This document shows positions 24,649 to 33,101 of a stretch of 38,703 nucleotides of DNA, piece by piece; position 1 is the first letter of the stretch; every line of letters starts with the position of its first letter. Source of the stretch: Lachnospiraceae bacterium (GTDB lineage: Bacteria; Bacillota; Clostridia; Lachnospirales; Lachnospiraceae); assembly GCA_015057085.1 (NCBI GenBank), contig SVFB01000067.1, positions 1 to 38,703 of the forward strand, read 5' to 3'. The position numbers and the translations under genes were made by a program. Below the pieces are notes generated by a model. The model saw nothing but the letters and a program-made list of their open reading frames with translations, was not told the DNA's origin and made no database searches.

Positions 24649-26418
24649 ATGAAGTTGAAGAATAGCCAAAGAACAAAAAGGCACAATGGCCGAATTGGTA
24701 CACGCGTTCTGGTGATGGTATGTGTTCTTGCACTGATTTTTGTGGCAACAATCGTATCTAGTTTTGTAACACAGATGAAGGTAAAAGAAGAAAGCCGCAA
24801 GATTACTGCACAATACATCCCGGTGTTGGAAAATGTTTGTGATATGCAGACTTGCCTGGAGCGTATCCAAAAATATTTGAATATCATTGCTTTATACGAC
24901 AATGCAGATGTGCGTGTCGGAATTGAAAGCGCAATGGATGCAGATATTGAAAATGCGAACTCTTTGATGGCGCAGGTTCGAGAATCCGTAACGGATATCA
25001 ATAATGCTGAAATGCTTGAGAATTATCAGACCTATGAAGATTTTATGAATCAGGCCTTGGATCTGGTTCAACAGATTCGAAACATGGTTGACCAGGGAGA
25101 TTTTATGAATGCCAATATTGTGTTAGGCACAGATTTCCAAGGGTTGGTGGTTGAAGTGGGCGAGAGTTCAAGTGTAGGTTTTATGGATTCACTTCACTCA
25201 GCAATTGATCAGGCATCTTCAAATTACAACAAGGCGTTGAACCAGAGCTTGCTTTTGATGGAAATCATGGGCGCAGCATTCTGTGTTGCTTTTGTTCTCA
25301 TCTTCCTGATGATTCATAAAACCGTTAGCAAACCGGCTGAGTATGCAAATAAGCAATTGAATCTCATTATAGATGATATCAATACAAACAAGGGCGATTT
25401 AACCAATCGTATTGAAATTAAGAGCAATGATGAGATTGGTCGCTTGAGTAGCGGAATCAATGAATTTATTGAAAAGCTGCAGGAGATTATGCAAAACCTT
25501 AAGAATGATTCACAGGAAATGGACCGTTCCATTAATCTTATGAATGGGGAAATCACCGCATCAAGTGACAATGTGGACAGTATTGCAAATGTAATGGAGG
25601 AGCTGACGGCCCGTATGGAAGAGGTGGCCGCAAGTGTGGAAATCCTTAACAAAAATGCAAAAGAAATTCTCTCATCTGTAGAAAACGTTCAGACGGAATC
25701 TACAACAGGAAAAGAGATTTCTGCAAATATTATGGCCCTGGCAATCGGCGTTAAGGAACAGACCGAGGCAAAGAAAAATGCCATCGAAGAAATGATGGAG
25801 CAGCGTCGTATCGAATTGACCGAATCCATCGAAGCCAGCCGTCAGGTTGAGCAAATCACCTCTTTGACGGAAGATATCTTAAATATTGCAAGCCAGACAA
25901 ACTTACTTGCACTCAATGCATCCATTGAAGCTGCAAGGGCAGGAGAAGCCGGAAAAGGATTCTCTGTTGTGGCTGATGAAATCAGAAAGCTTGCGGAAAA
26001 CAGCACCAATACAGCAAATAACATTCAAAACATCAGCGAGAAAGTTGTCAGTGCGGTAGAAGTATTGATGAACAATTCAAATGATCTTTTGAATTACATG
26101 CAGGAGACAATTACGACAGATTACCAAGGCTTTGAGGATGCAACGGATATGTATTCAGAGAAAGCCGCTCGAATTGATACAATCATGGGAGAATTCCATG
26201 ATAATATGATTCATTTGGAAAACATTATGAGTGAAACCGTTGAAAGTATTTCAAGTGTATCTACGGCCATGTCCGAAAGCACAAACGGAGTCGTCATGGC
26301 AACTTCAAATGTTTCCGATATTGTCAATTCTATGGAAGAGATTAAGAGCGGAGCCGGAACCAATCATGAAATTTCGAAGAAATTGCTTGAGGAAGTAAAC
26401 CGTTTCCAAAAGATATAG
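24649..26418 (+). CDS. Methyl-accepting chemotaxis protein
   Basis: A 589-residue receptor: transmembrane helix 1 at about 19-41, an extracellular helical ligand region of the four-helix-bundle type (about 42-200), helix 2 at about 203-223, HAMP (about 224-280), and a long cytoplasmic signalling hairpin whose tip is [45 protein letters not shown] in pattern (split here by its family name only). No C-terminal CheR-docking pentapeptide is seen. AAGGAG RBS, 16 bases after the GH78-like gene; it is the last gene of the operon, so the receptor is co-expressed with sugar uptake and would steer the cell to the same or a bound sugar. Confidence 0.94.
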   Translation: MKLKNSQRTKRHNGRIGTRVLVMVCVLALIFVATIVSSFVTQMKVKEESRKITAQYIPVLENVCDMQTCLERIQKYLNIIALYDNADVRVGIESAMDADIENANSLMAQVRESVTDINNAEMLENYQTYEDFMNQALDLVQQIRNMVDQGDFMNANIVLGTDFQGLVVEVGESSSVGFMDSLHSAIDQASSNYNKALNQSLLLMEIMGAAFCVAFVLIFLMIHKTVSKPAEYANKQLNLIIDDINTNKGDLTNRIEIKSNDEIGRLSSGINEFIEKLQEIMQNLKNDSQEMDRSINLMNGEITASSDNVDSIANVMEELTARMEEVAASVEILNKNAKEILSSVENVQTESTTGKEISANIMALAIGVKEQTEAKKNAIEEMMEQRRIELTESIEASRQVEQITSLTEDILNIASQTNLLALNASIEAARAGEAGKGFSVVADEIRKLAENSTNTANNIQNISEKVVSAVEVLMNNSNDLLNYMQETITTDYQGFEDATDMYSEKAARIDTIMGEFHDNMIHLENIMSETVESISSVSTAMSESTNGVVMATSNVSDIVNSMEEIKSGAGTNHEISKKLLEEVNRFQKI

Positions 26419-26433
26419 ATAGATAATTAGATA

Positions 26434-26512
26434 CAGGCGGAAATCCCCCTGAAATTTCCGCCTGAAAATATTTTGTTACCCTCCCTGGCTCCGCTTTTGC
26501 GGGGCCCTTTTT
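26434..26512. terminator. Tandem terminator region between the chemoreceptor and yesN-like genes
   Basis: First a perfect 11-bp stem (caggcggaaat / atttccgcctg, 26434-26464), then ggctccgc / gcggggcc (26487-26506, one wobble) followed by CTTTTT. The second is a clear plus-strand terminator; the pair sits between convergent genes. Confidence 0.85.
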
Positions 26513-26520
26513 CTAGAAAT

Positions 26521-28083
26521 CTAAATTGTGTCCCGACGATACTCTTCCGGGGTAACTCCCAGGTGCTTTTTGAAAAGGCGATAGAAATATTTTTCGTTAT
26601 CATAGCCGACCTGTTTTGCAATCTGGGCAGTTTTTCTGTCGGTAGAAGAAAGAAGTTCCTGGGCCTTCTTTAGTCGGATATCTGTCAGATATTGATTATA
26701 GGAAGTGCCTGTACTTTTCTTGAAAAGGTGGCTGATATAGCTCGGGTTCATATAAAAAAGCGAGGCGATAAAATCCAGACTCAAATTATTATAGTATTTT
26801 TCCTGTGTATAAATTTTGATATTTTGAATCACATCTGAGGAGCGGAAACGGCTTTCGTCTTTTAACAAATTGCAGATGTTATTGAAAAAGATTGTGATAT
26901 AGTTTTGCAGCTCATCAAAAGAGAAAATGTTATTCAAAATATGTATGGAAGTGTTGGATTCCATGGTGGAATTAATGGAAATATAATTCTTTAACATCTG
27001 GTAGGCTTCCCGGAATAAATGAATGCAATATGCCTTCATATCGCCCAGACGGAGTGTCGGCACAGATACGCATTGATCGAACAGCTCTGCAATCATCGGC
27101 GGAATGACATCGGTTTCCGAATTCTCTACACGGAACATAAATTCCGCCTCCCGGTTCCAAATGACATTGGAGGCATTGTATTCCATTGGCTGGTAAGGAA
27201 AAATCTTTCTGGCATCATTGTAGACCATATTATCAATGGAACTGCAGGCGTCCTCATAAGCCAATTTTAAATTCGCACGGGTGCTGCGCAAATCGCCCAT
27301 TCCGATGATCAGATTTGCTTCGTCCTGTTCCATCGTCTGCAAAAAGGATTTGGCAATATGAACCAGATACTCGGATACATTATTGCTGAAGCTGCGGTTA
27401 AAGGAAAAGAGCAGCGCACCCACATTTGAATTGCAGATGTTCGGAACGCAGACACAAAAATCTTCCATATCATTTTCGATGATAAAGGCGATGATACGGT
27501 CCAGATTGAGCGCTTTTTCAAATCGTAGCGTAAACAGACTGTAGAGCCGTTCTCCGGTGGTAAGAGACTGGATTCTGCTTGAATGAAAATGATCCATATC
27601 AGGGATATAACCAAGGATTGTGGATCGAAGATTTTGGACATCATATTCTAATCGGATGGATTCCTGTTCTTCATTCATTTTCTGGATGCTTTTATTGCGG
27701 GAATCCGATTCTTCGATTCTGGCAATCGCAATGTCCATAGCATTGTGCAGTGCTTCTCTCGGAAATGGCTTAAGGATATATTTGCATGCATTTGATTCAA
27801 TGGCGCGATGCGCATATTCAAAATCCTTATATCCGCTGATGACAATAATCGGGATATCCGGGAGAATTTCACGAATTTTCAGCAGAAATATGCCACCGTC
27901 CATTCCAGGCATGTTCATATCTGTGATAATGATGTCGGGCTGGGTTTCCATAATCAGTTTCAAACCGCTTTCGCCGTTTTCGGCAGTACCGACACAGGAA
28001 ATATCACCCGAATAGGATTCGAGCTTTTTTAATACACCCTGTTGTGTGAGTGGTTCGTCATCGACTACGATATATGTATACAT
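26521..28083 (-). CDS. YesN-type response regulator (REC plus AraC HTH)
   Basis: A 520-residue response regulator: receiver domain with VVDDEP, phospho-acceptor Asp55 in IIITDMNMPGMDG and ILKPF, a long middle region (about 130-410) with no recognised motif, and a C-terminal AraC-type double HTH ending LFKKHLGVTPEEYRR. GGAGG lies just upstream of the ATG. It is encoded 27 bases after the YesM-like kinase in the same minus-strand unit, and divergent from the sugar ABC/GH3 operon, so it probably activates that operon when carbohydrate is present. The long middle region is typical of such Firmicute regulators. Confidence 0.93.
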   Translation of the reverse strand: MYTYIVVDDEPLTQQGVLKKLESYSGDISCVGTAENGESGLKLIMETQPDIIITDMNMPGMDGGIFLLKIREILPDIPIIVISGYKDFEYAHRAIESNACKYILKPFPREALHNAMDIAIARIEESDSRNKSIQKMNEEQESIRLEYDVQNLRSTILGYIPDMDHFHSSRIQSLTTGERLYSLFTLRFEKALNLDRIIAFIIENDMEDFCVCVPNICNSNVGALLFSFNRSFSNNVSEYLVHIAKSFLQTMEQDEANLIIGMGDLRSTRANLKLAYEDACSSIDNMVYNDARKIFPYQPMEYNASNVIWNREAEFMFRVENSETDVIPPMIAELFDQCVSVPTLRLGDMKAYCIHLFREAYQMLKNYISINSTMESNTSIHILNNIFSFDELQNYITIFFNNICNLLKDESRFRSSDVIQNIKIYTQEKYYNNLSLDFIASLFYMNPSYISHLFKKSTGTSYNQYLTDIRLKKAQELLSSTDRKTAQIAKQVGYDNEKYFYRLFKKHLGVTPEEYRRDTI

Positions 28084-28110
28084 TCAGATACCTCCATTTG
28101 ACTTTGTCAT

Positions 28111-29856
28111 TTATTGATTGACTTTGATTTGCGGAATGCAGATTGTGACAGTTGTTCCCACATCCTTTTGACTTTCAATCTGTAATCCGTAAATGTTTCC
28201 GTAATACAGTCGGATACGGGAGTGAATATTTTTTACCCCGATGCTTTGGTGACTGCGCTTTCCGAATTCCTGCATTTCATCCGGCGCTGCCAAGCGATCC
28301 TTTAGTGCATTTAAAGTGGCCTGGTCCATTCCATATCCATCATCCGATACGATCAGAAGCAGACAATCGCCTTCCTGCCGAGCTTTGATATTAATATGTC
28401 CAGTGATCAGACAATGTCGAAAACCATGATTAATACAGTTTTCTACAATGGGCTGCAGAATCAGTTTCAATACTTTTGTAGATGCAAGCGCTTCCGGAAT
28501 ATCATAATCAATCGTAAATTTTTCGTGAAAGCGAATCGATTGAATGGATACATAATCTTTCACATGATTGATTTCATCAGACAACGGCACCAGCTCGCTA
28601 TCGGTTTTGATACTGTAGCGAAACATATTTCCAAGTGCCATGGAAATCGTAGATACCCGAGGGACATCTTCGATTTCGGCAATACTGTTAATGGTCTCTA
28701 ATGTATTAAATAAAAAGTGTGCATCAATTTGCGCTTCTAAGGCGCGCATTTGCGAATCCAGGGCGATGATTTTGTTTTGATAATCACGCTGAATATATTC
28801 ATTCAGAGAATCGATGCGGTTGTTGTATTCTGTGTATAGCATCGAGATTTCATCTTTCCAGAGATTTTTCTTCTCTTTAAAAGGAATTTTCTTCAAATGC
28901 GTTGTGCGCATATGTCTGGTCAGCCGGGTGATCGGTTTGATCATCCATGCAGACAGCGGATAATACATCAGAAGAACCAAAACCAGCATGCACAGAATAA
29001 TTCCGAGAAGGAGCATTCGTACATTGGTCAGATTCTTGGTATAGATTCGCAAATCAATCTGCGCATCAATCGTTAAATTGTATGCAGGGATTTCGACTTG
29101 CTTTGTGAGAATATACTTGTGATTGCTATGGCTGTCCGTTTTTACGGAATCACTGTTGGAGTAATAAACATTCGAAGGTTTTCCGGTCTCGTGAATACAG
29201 ATGTTTAACGCGTTTGGAAGGGTGTTGATGGAGCTGAGGTTAAACAATTCCGGGCGGCATGGAATCAAAAGGGTTCCAAGATATTTTCTGGTGGCGACAT
29301 CATAGAGCGCGGTGGAAAAGAGTACGCAATCCGTGCTGCGAAGGATGAAATCGTACTGCTTAATCGTGCTGATGTTCAGCTTGCCGTGCTTGGTTAAGGT
29401 GTCCTGATACCACTGGTCCAAAGTAGGATCGTAATGGTATTTGATATCGATATTATTTCCCCAGCCGAAACTGCTGTTATTTGGCAAAATAATGAAGATG
29501 CCATTGATGTTTTTATTTGTAAATAAGAAGTTTTGGCAGATATATTTGATGCTGTCACGACTTTCCTTCAAATCATAGGAAGTGACAGTTGCATTTGAAT
29601 CGCTGTATTTTTTGATGCCGTCGATAAAGGTATCGCCGGAATCCGTATTGATCTGAAACAGCATACTGGTATCCCGAATATCATTTAAGGAATCTTCGGT
29701 TTTGGATGCGGCATTTGATATGATATTGTCCACGATTTGCGATACCTGATTTGAGAACAGCTCGGTATAGCGGATGAAAACATATTGCGCAGTAAATGAA
29801 ATCATAATCACTGCAAAAATAGAATAGATAATCAAAAATTTAGTTCGTAGTTTCAT
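28111..29856 (-). CDS. YesM-type sensor histidine kinase
   Basis: A membrane kinase of 581 residues from the chosen ATG: helix 1 near the N-terminus (about 5-29), an extracellular sensor region of about 250 residues, helix 2 at about 280-302, HAMP-like linker, then His_kinase with the phospho-acceptor His380 in EAQIDAHFLFNTLETI, PIVENCINHGF as N box and VSDDGYGMD as G box. The frame is open back to 29868 via a TTG, but the ATG at 29856 fits the signal-anchor start. Cognate regulator follows. It likely senses the sugar or its binding lipoprotein of the divergent operon. Confidence 0.92.
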   Translation of the reverse strand: MKLRTKFLIIYSIFAVIMISFTAQYVFIRYTELFSNQVSQIVDNIISNAASKTEDSLNDIRDTSMLFQINTDSGDTFIDGIKKYSDSNATVTSYDLKESRDSIKYICQNFLFTNKNINGIFIILPNNSSFGWGNNIDIKYHYDPTLDQWYQDTLTKHGKLNISTIKQYDFILRSTDCVLFSTALYDVATRKYLGTLLIPCRPELFNLSSINTLPNALNICIHETGKPSNVYYSNSDSVKTDSHSNHKYILTKQVEIPAYNLTIDAQIDLRIYTKNLTNVRMLLLGIILCMLVLVLLMYYPLSAWMIKPITRLTRHMRTTHLKKIPFKEKKNLWKDEISMLYTEYNNRIDSLNEYIQRDYQNKIIALDSQMRALEAQIDAHFLFNTLETINSIAEIEDVPRVSTISMALGNMFRYSIKTDSELVPLSDEINHVKDYVSIQSIRFHEKFTIDYDIPEALASTKVLKLILQPIVENCINHGFRHCLITGHINIKARQEGDCLLLIVSDDGYGMDQATLNALKDRLAAPDEMQEFGKRSHQSIGVKNIHSRIRLYYGNIYGLQIESQKDVGTTVTICIPQIKVNQ

Positions 29857-29878
29857 AATACACCCCAATCAGCGAGTC

Positions 29879-29941
29879 TTGACAATCTAAAAAAAGTATA
29901 CTACATAAAAGCAAAAAAGTACACTCGTGAAATGGTAATAT
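29879..29941. promoter_or_regulatory. Divergent promoter region with paired direct repeats
   Basis: Between the kinase and binding-protein genes lie TTGACA (29879-29884) with TACATA (29902-29907) 17 bases on, an alternative -10 TAATAT (29936-29941), and a minus-strand TATACT (plus 29895-29900) for yesM. Two direct repeats, aaaaaagtatact (29890-29902) and aaaaaagtacact (29913-29925), are 23 bases apart. They are the best candidate sites for the YesN-like regulator, whose AraC-type domain normally binds tandem direct repeats. The second repeat covers the -35 position of TAATAT, which suits activation. Confidence 0.45.
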
Positions 29942-29970
29942 TTCATTATCAGATAGAAAGGAGAAAGGTA

Positions 29971-31278
29971 ATGAAAAAGAAATTACTAGCAACACTGTTG
30001 GCTGCAACAACACTTGTAGCTGCAACAACAGGATGTGGATCCAATACCGGTGACACATCAAAAACGGGAGGTACCTCATCTGATGAGGATATTACAATCA
30101 CGATGATGGTTTCAGGCGTGGCTTCAGAAAATGATTTTGAAACAGAGCAGCTGCCTGAACTGATTCATGAGAAGTTCCCAAATGTAACTCTTGAAGTAAC
30201 AAAACTTCCGGATGACCAGTACTACACAGCATTAAAGACAAAGCTTGCCAGCGGAGAGTGCCCGGACATTATTTTGGTTCAGCCAAAATATGCGGGATCA
30301 AATTCAGTTATCGAGTTGGCAAAGGCAGGATATTTGATGGATTTATCAGATCTTTCTTGCCTTGAGAAGACCGGTGATGCTGCAAATGAAGCATTCTCAT
30401 ACGATGGAAAAGTTTATGGTATCGCACAGGGTGTTTCAATCCTTGGAACCTACTACAACAAAAACGTATTCGAAGAGAATGGTCTTAGCGTTCCTACCAC
30501 ATGGGATGAGTTCTTAAACTGCTGTGAAGTTTTAAAGAATGCAGGCATTCAGCCAATCGTAATGGGAGATAAGGATGCATATGTAATGCAGTTTGGTCTT
30601 TATCAGATTGCAGCAAACGAAATCTATCCAAATGATGCAACTTATGATGATAAGCTTCGTACAGGTGAAACTAAGTTCACTGATGAAGGAACATGGGATA
30701 AGGTTCTTGAAATGTATGGAGAACTTTACGAAAAGGGTTATGTCATTGATTCATCACTTGGACTTGGAGCTGCACAGGGAATTCAGATGTTTGTAGATGG
30801 CGAAGCTGCTATGACATTTGATGGTTCATTCAATGCAGCAGCACTTTGCGAGGAAGGTGCAGTATCTTTTGAAAGAGGATATTTCCCACTTCCTGCAACA
30901 AACGGAGACACCTATGCTTCTATGGCACCGGGTGCAGGCCCTGCAGTTTATGCAGAAACAAAATATCCTGATCAGGTAAAAGAAATTCTTGAATACTGGT
31001 TTGATGGCGAATCACCTGTATATCAGGCATACGCTGATACCGGAAGATTTATCGTAACATATGGATACGGTGCAGATAAGAATGATCCATTGTTTGATTC
31101 CTTCCTTGATTTATATAACGAAGGAAAAGCTTGGTACTGGTGTAATCAGGCTTGGCCGGCAGGAACCGAAAACGAGATGGAAGCGTTATTCGGCAGCATG
31201 ATTGGCGGTCAGGGAACAACAGTTGATGATATTACATCAGGAATGCAGACAATGCTCGAGTCCCTCTTGGAAGAGTAA
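29971..31278 (+). CDS. Extracellular sugar-binding lipoprotein (SBP family 1, CUT1 importer)
   Basis: A 435-residue predicted lipoprotein (lipobox ATTGC, Cys22) of the family 1 solute-binding fold, as used by CUT1 oligosaccharide importers: KFPNVTLEVTKLPDDQYYTALKTKLASGECPDIILVQP near the start, GSFNAAALCEEGAVSFERGYFPLP in the middle, and an FVDGEAAMTFDG segment. The frame is open from 29932, but the AAGGAG and the signal peptide fix the ATG at 29971. First gene of the binding protein-permease-permease-GH3 operon. Confidence 0.95.
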   Translation: MKKKLLATLLAATTLVAATTGCGSNTGDTSKTGGTSSDEDITITMMVSGVASENDFETEQLPELIHEKFPNVTLEVTKLPDDQYYTALKTKLASGECPDIILVQPKYAGSNSVIELAKAGYLMDLSDLSCLEKTGDAANEAFSYDGKVYGIAQGVSILGTYYNKNVFEENGLSVPTTWDEFLNCCEVLKNAGIQPIVMGDKDAYVMQFGLYQIAANEIYPNDATYDDKLRTGETKFTDEGTWDKVLEMYGELYEKGYVIDSSLGLGAAQGIQMFVDGEAAMTFDGSFNAAALCEEGAVSFERGYFPLPATNGDTYASMAPGAGPAVYAETKYPDQVKEILEYWFDGESPVYQAYADTGRFIVTYGYGADKNDPLFDSFLDLYNEGKAWYWCNQAWPAGTENEMEALFGSMIGGQGTTVDDITSGMQTMLESLLEE

Positions 31279-31302
31279 TCTTCCTGAATCATAAGCAAAG
31301 GA

Positions 31303-31328
31303 AAGGCGGGCCTGGCCCGTCTTTTCTT
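31303..31328 (+). terminator. Attenuating hairpin between binding-protein and permease genes
   Basis: A 9-bp GC-rich stem (aaggcgggc / gcccgtctt, one wobble) with a 3-base loop followed by TTTTCTT. It looks like a partial terminator that lets some transcripts continue, giving more binding protein than permease. Confidence 0.75.
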
Positions 31329-31356
31329 AATCTTTACAGTACCACAGGAGACAAAT

Positions 31357-32259
31357 ATGAAAAAAAGTAAAGTACGAGAGAAGTCGTTGGTAATGCCAAC
31401 GAGAATGTATTGGTTTGCGGTGCCGGCCCTCATTTTGTTTGTAGTATTTTGGGTGTATCCGGTATTTCAAATGTTTTATTACAGTATTACCAATTTTAAT
31501 GGTGTAAATTATGATTATGATTTTGTTGGAGTAAGGAACTTTCAGTCGATTGTGAAAGATGGTTCGTTGGTTAATGGAATCAAGAATACATTTATCTATA
31601 CCATCATCATTGTAGTGATCAGCAACGTTGTCGGACTGGCACTTGCATTACTGCTGAACCTGAAATTAAAGGGGAAGTCCATCTTCAGAACGCTGGTTTA
31701 TTTGCCGGCATTATTTAGTCCGATTGTCGTTGGCTTTATCTGGTCATATGTATATATGCCGGGTTCCGGAATGCTTTCATCCATCATTGAATTGTTTGGA
31801 ATGGATGGAACAAAATTAAATCTTTTGGGAGATTTCGGTAAAGCATTATATGCGATTACAGCGGTTGATATTTGGAAAAATGTAGGAACCACAATGATCA
31901 TTTATCTTGCCGGATTGCAAACCATCGATGACAGCTTGCTTGAAGCCGGAAAGATTGACGGCTGCAACGAATGGAAATTGATTACGAAAGTGAAGCTTCC
32001 TCTGATTTCTGCAACAATTACGATTAACGTAGTATTGAATGTAATTGCAGGACTAAAGGCCTTTGACTATTCATTCATTATGACAAACGGTGGTCCAGGA
32101 AAATCTACACAAACGCTGATGTATATCATCTTTAATACAGCATTTAACAAGCAGATGATGGGAAAAGCAAGCGCATTAAGTGTGGTTTCTTTCATTATCA
32201 TTATTGCAATTACAATTCTTATGTTGCGATTTATGAATAAGAGGGAGGTGGAATTCTAA
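31357..32259 (+). CDS. CUT1 sugar ABC transporter permease (LplB/UgpA-like)
   Basis: A 300-residue inner-membrane permease with about six membrane segments; it has the MetI-like cytoplasmic loop EAGKIDGCNEWKLITKVKLPL that contacts the ATPase. RBS AGGAG. The stop overlaps the next start (TAATG). No ATP-binding gene is in this operon, so the importer probably borrows a shared MsmK-type ATPase encoded elsewhere. Confidence 0.94.
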   Translation: MKKSKVREKSLVMPTRMYWFAVPALILFVVFWVYPVFQMFYYSITNFNGVNYDYDFVGVRNFQSIVKDGSLVNGIKNTFIYTIIIVVISNVVGLALALLLNLKLKGKSIFRTLVYLPALFSPIVVGFIWSYVYMPGSGMLSSIIELFGMDGTKLNLLGDFGKALYAITAVDIWKNVGTTMIIYLAGLQTIDDSLLEAGKIDGCNEWKLITKVKLPLISATITINVVLNVIAGLKAFDYSFIMTNGGPGKSTQTLMYIIFNTAFNKQMMGKASALSVVSFIIIIAITILMLRFMNKREVEF

Positions 32260-33086
32260 TGAAGAAACATCTGTCGCGCACAGCGGTATATTTGATTTTA
32301 TGTGTGTATTCTTTTGTGACATTTTTGCCGCTTTTGATCGTGGTATCCAGTTCATTTAGAAATCCACACAATTTAACTTCACCGTTAAAACTTTTCTCGG
32401 AGTTTACGTTAGAAAGTTATATCACGGCATTCACTAAAATGAATTTCTTAGGAGAATTGTTCAACAGCGTTTTGACAACCGCCGGTTCGGTGGTAATCGT
32501 TGTATTGATTGCTACGATGGCTGCTTATCCGGTTTCCAGAATTAAGAAGAAGACGAGCCGATTTTTGTACTATTTCTTTATCGCAGGACTCGTTATTCCA
32601 TCACAGATGGTAATCGTACCGATTGCACAGGTGTTTGGCGCTTTAAATATCCCGAATACGCGCTTTACCCCGATGATTATGTTTATCACCTGTAGTTTGC
32701 CTTTTTCAACATTCCTTTATGTGGGATTTTTGAAAGGCGTTCCTGTTTCACTGGAAGAAGCAGCTTTTATGGAGGGCGCTTCCCTATGGAGACGTTACCG
32801 CACCGTTGTATTCCCTCTTATCAAGCCTGCAACCGTTTCTACAGTGATCACACAGGGATTATGGATTTGGAACGATTATTTCTTCCCAATGGTATTTATT
32901 TCAAAGAGAGAACAGTATTCTTTGCCGGTTGGAATGCTTCAGTTCTTGGGAGATAAAGAGAATCCGGCGCAGTGGAATGTGTTATTTGCCTCTTGTGTAT
33001 TATGTGCACTACCTTTGGTACTTGTATTTATTGTACTTCAGAAACAATTTATTAACGGAATTGCTGCCGGTGCAGTAAAAGGATGA
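32259..33086 (+). CDS. CUT1 sugar ABC transporter permease (UgpE/YtcP-like)
   Basis: A 275-residue partner permease with about six membrane segments and the loop EEAAFMEGASLWRRYRTVVFPL. It begins inside the stop region of the previous gene and uses the GGGAGG at 32243-32248. Together they form the translocation pore. The next gene, a secreted glycosidase, starts 16 bases later in the same direction. Confidence 0.94.
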   Translation: MKKHLSRTAVYLILCVYSFVTFLPLLIVVSSSFRNPHNLTSPLKLFSEFTLESYITAFTKMNFLGELFNSVLTTAGSVVIVVLIATMAAYPVSRIKKKTSRFLYYFFIAGLVIPSQMVIVPIAQVFGALNIPNTRFTPMIMFITCSLPFSTFLYVGFLKGVPVSLEEAAFMEGASLWRRYRTVVFPLIKPATVSTVITQGLWIWNDYFFPMVFISKREQYSLPVGMLQFLGDKENPAQWNVLFASCVLCALPLVLVFIVLQKQFINGIAAGAVKG

Positions 33087-33101
33087 TATTGTGAGGTAAA
33101 A

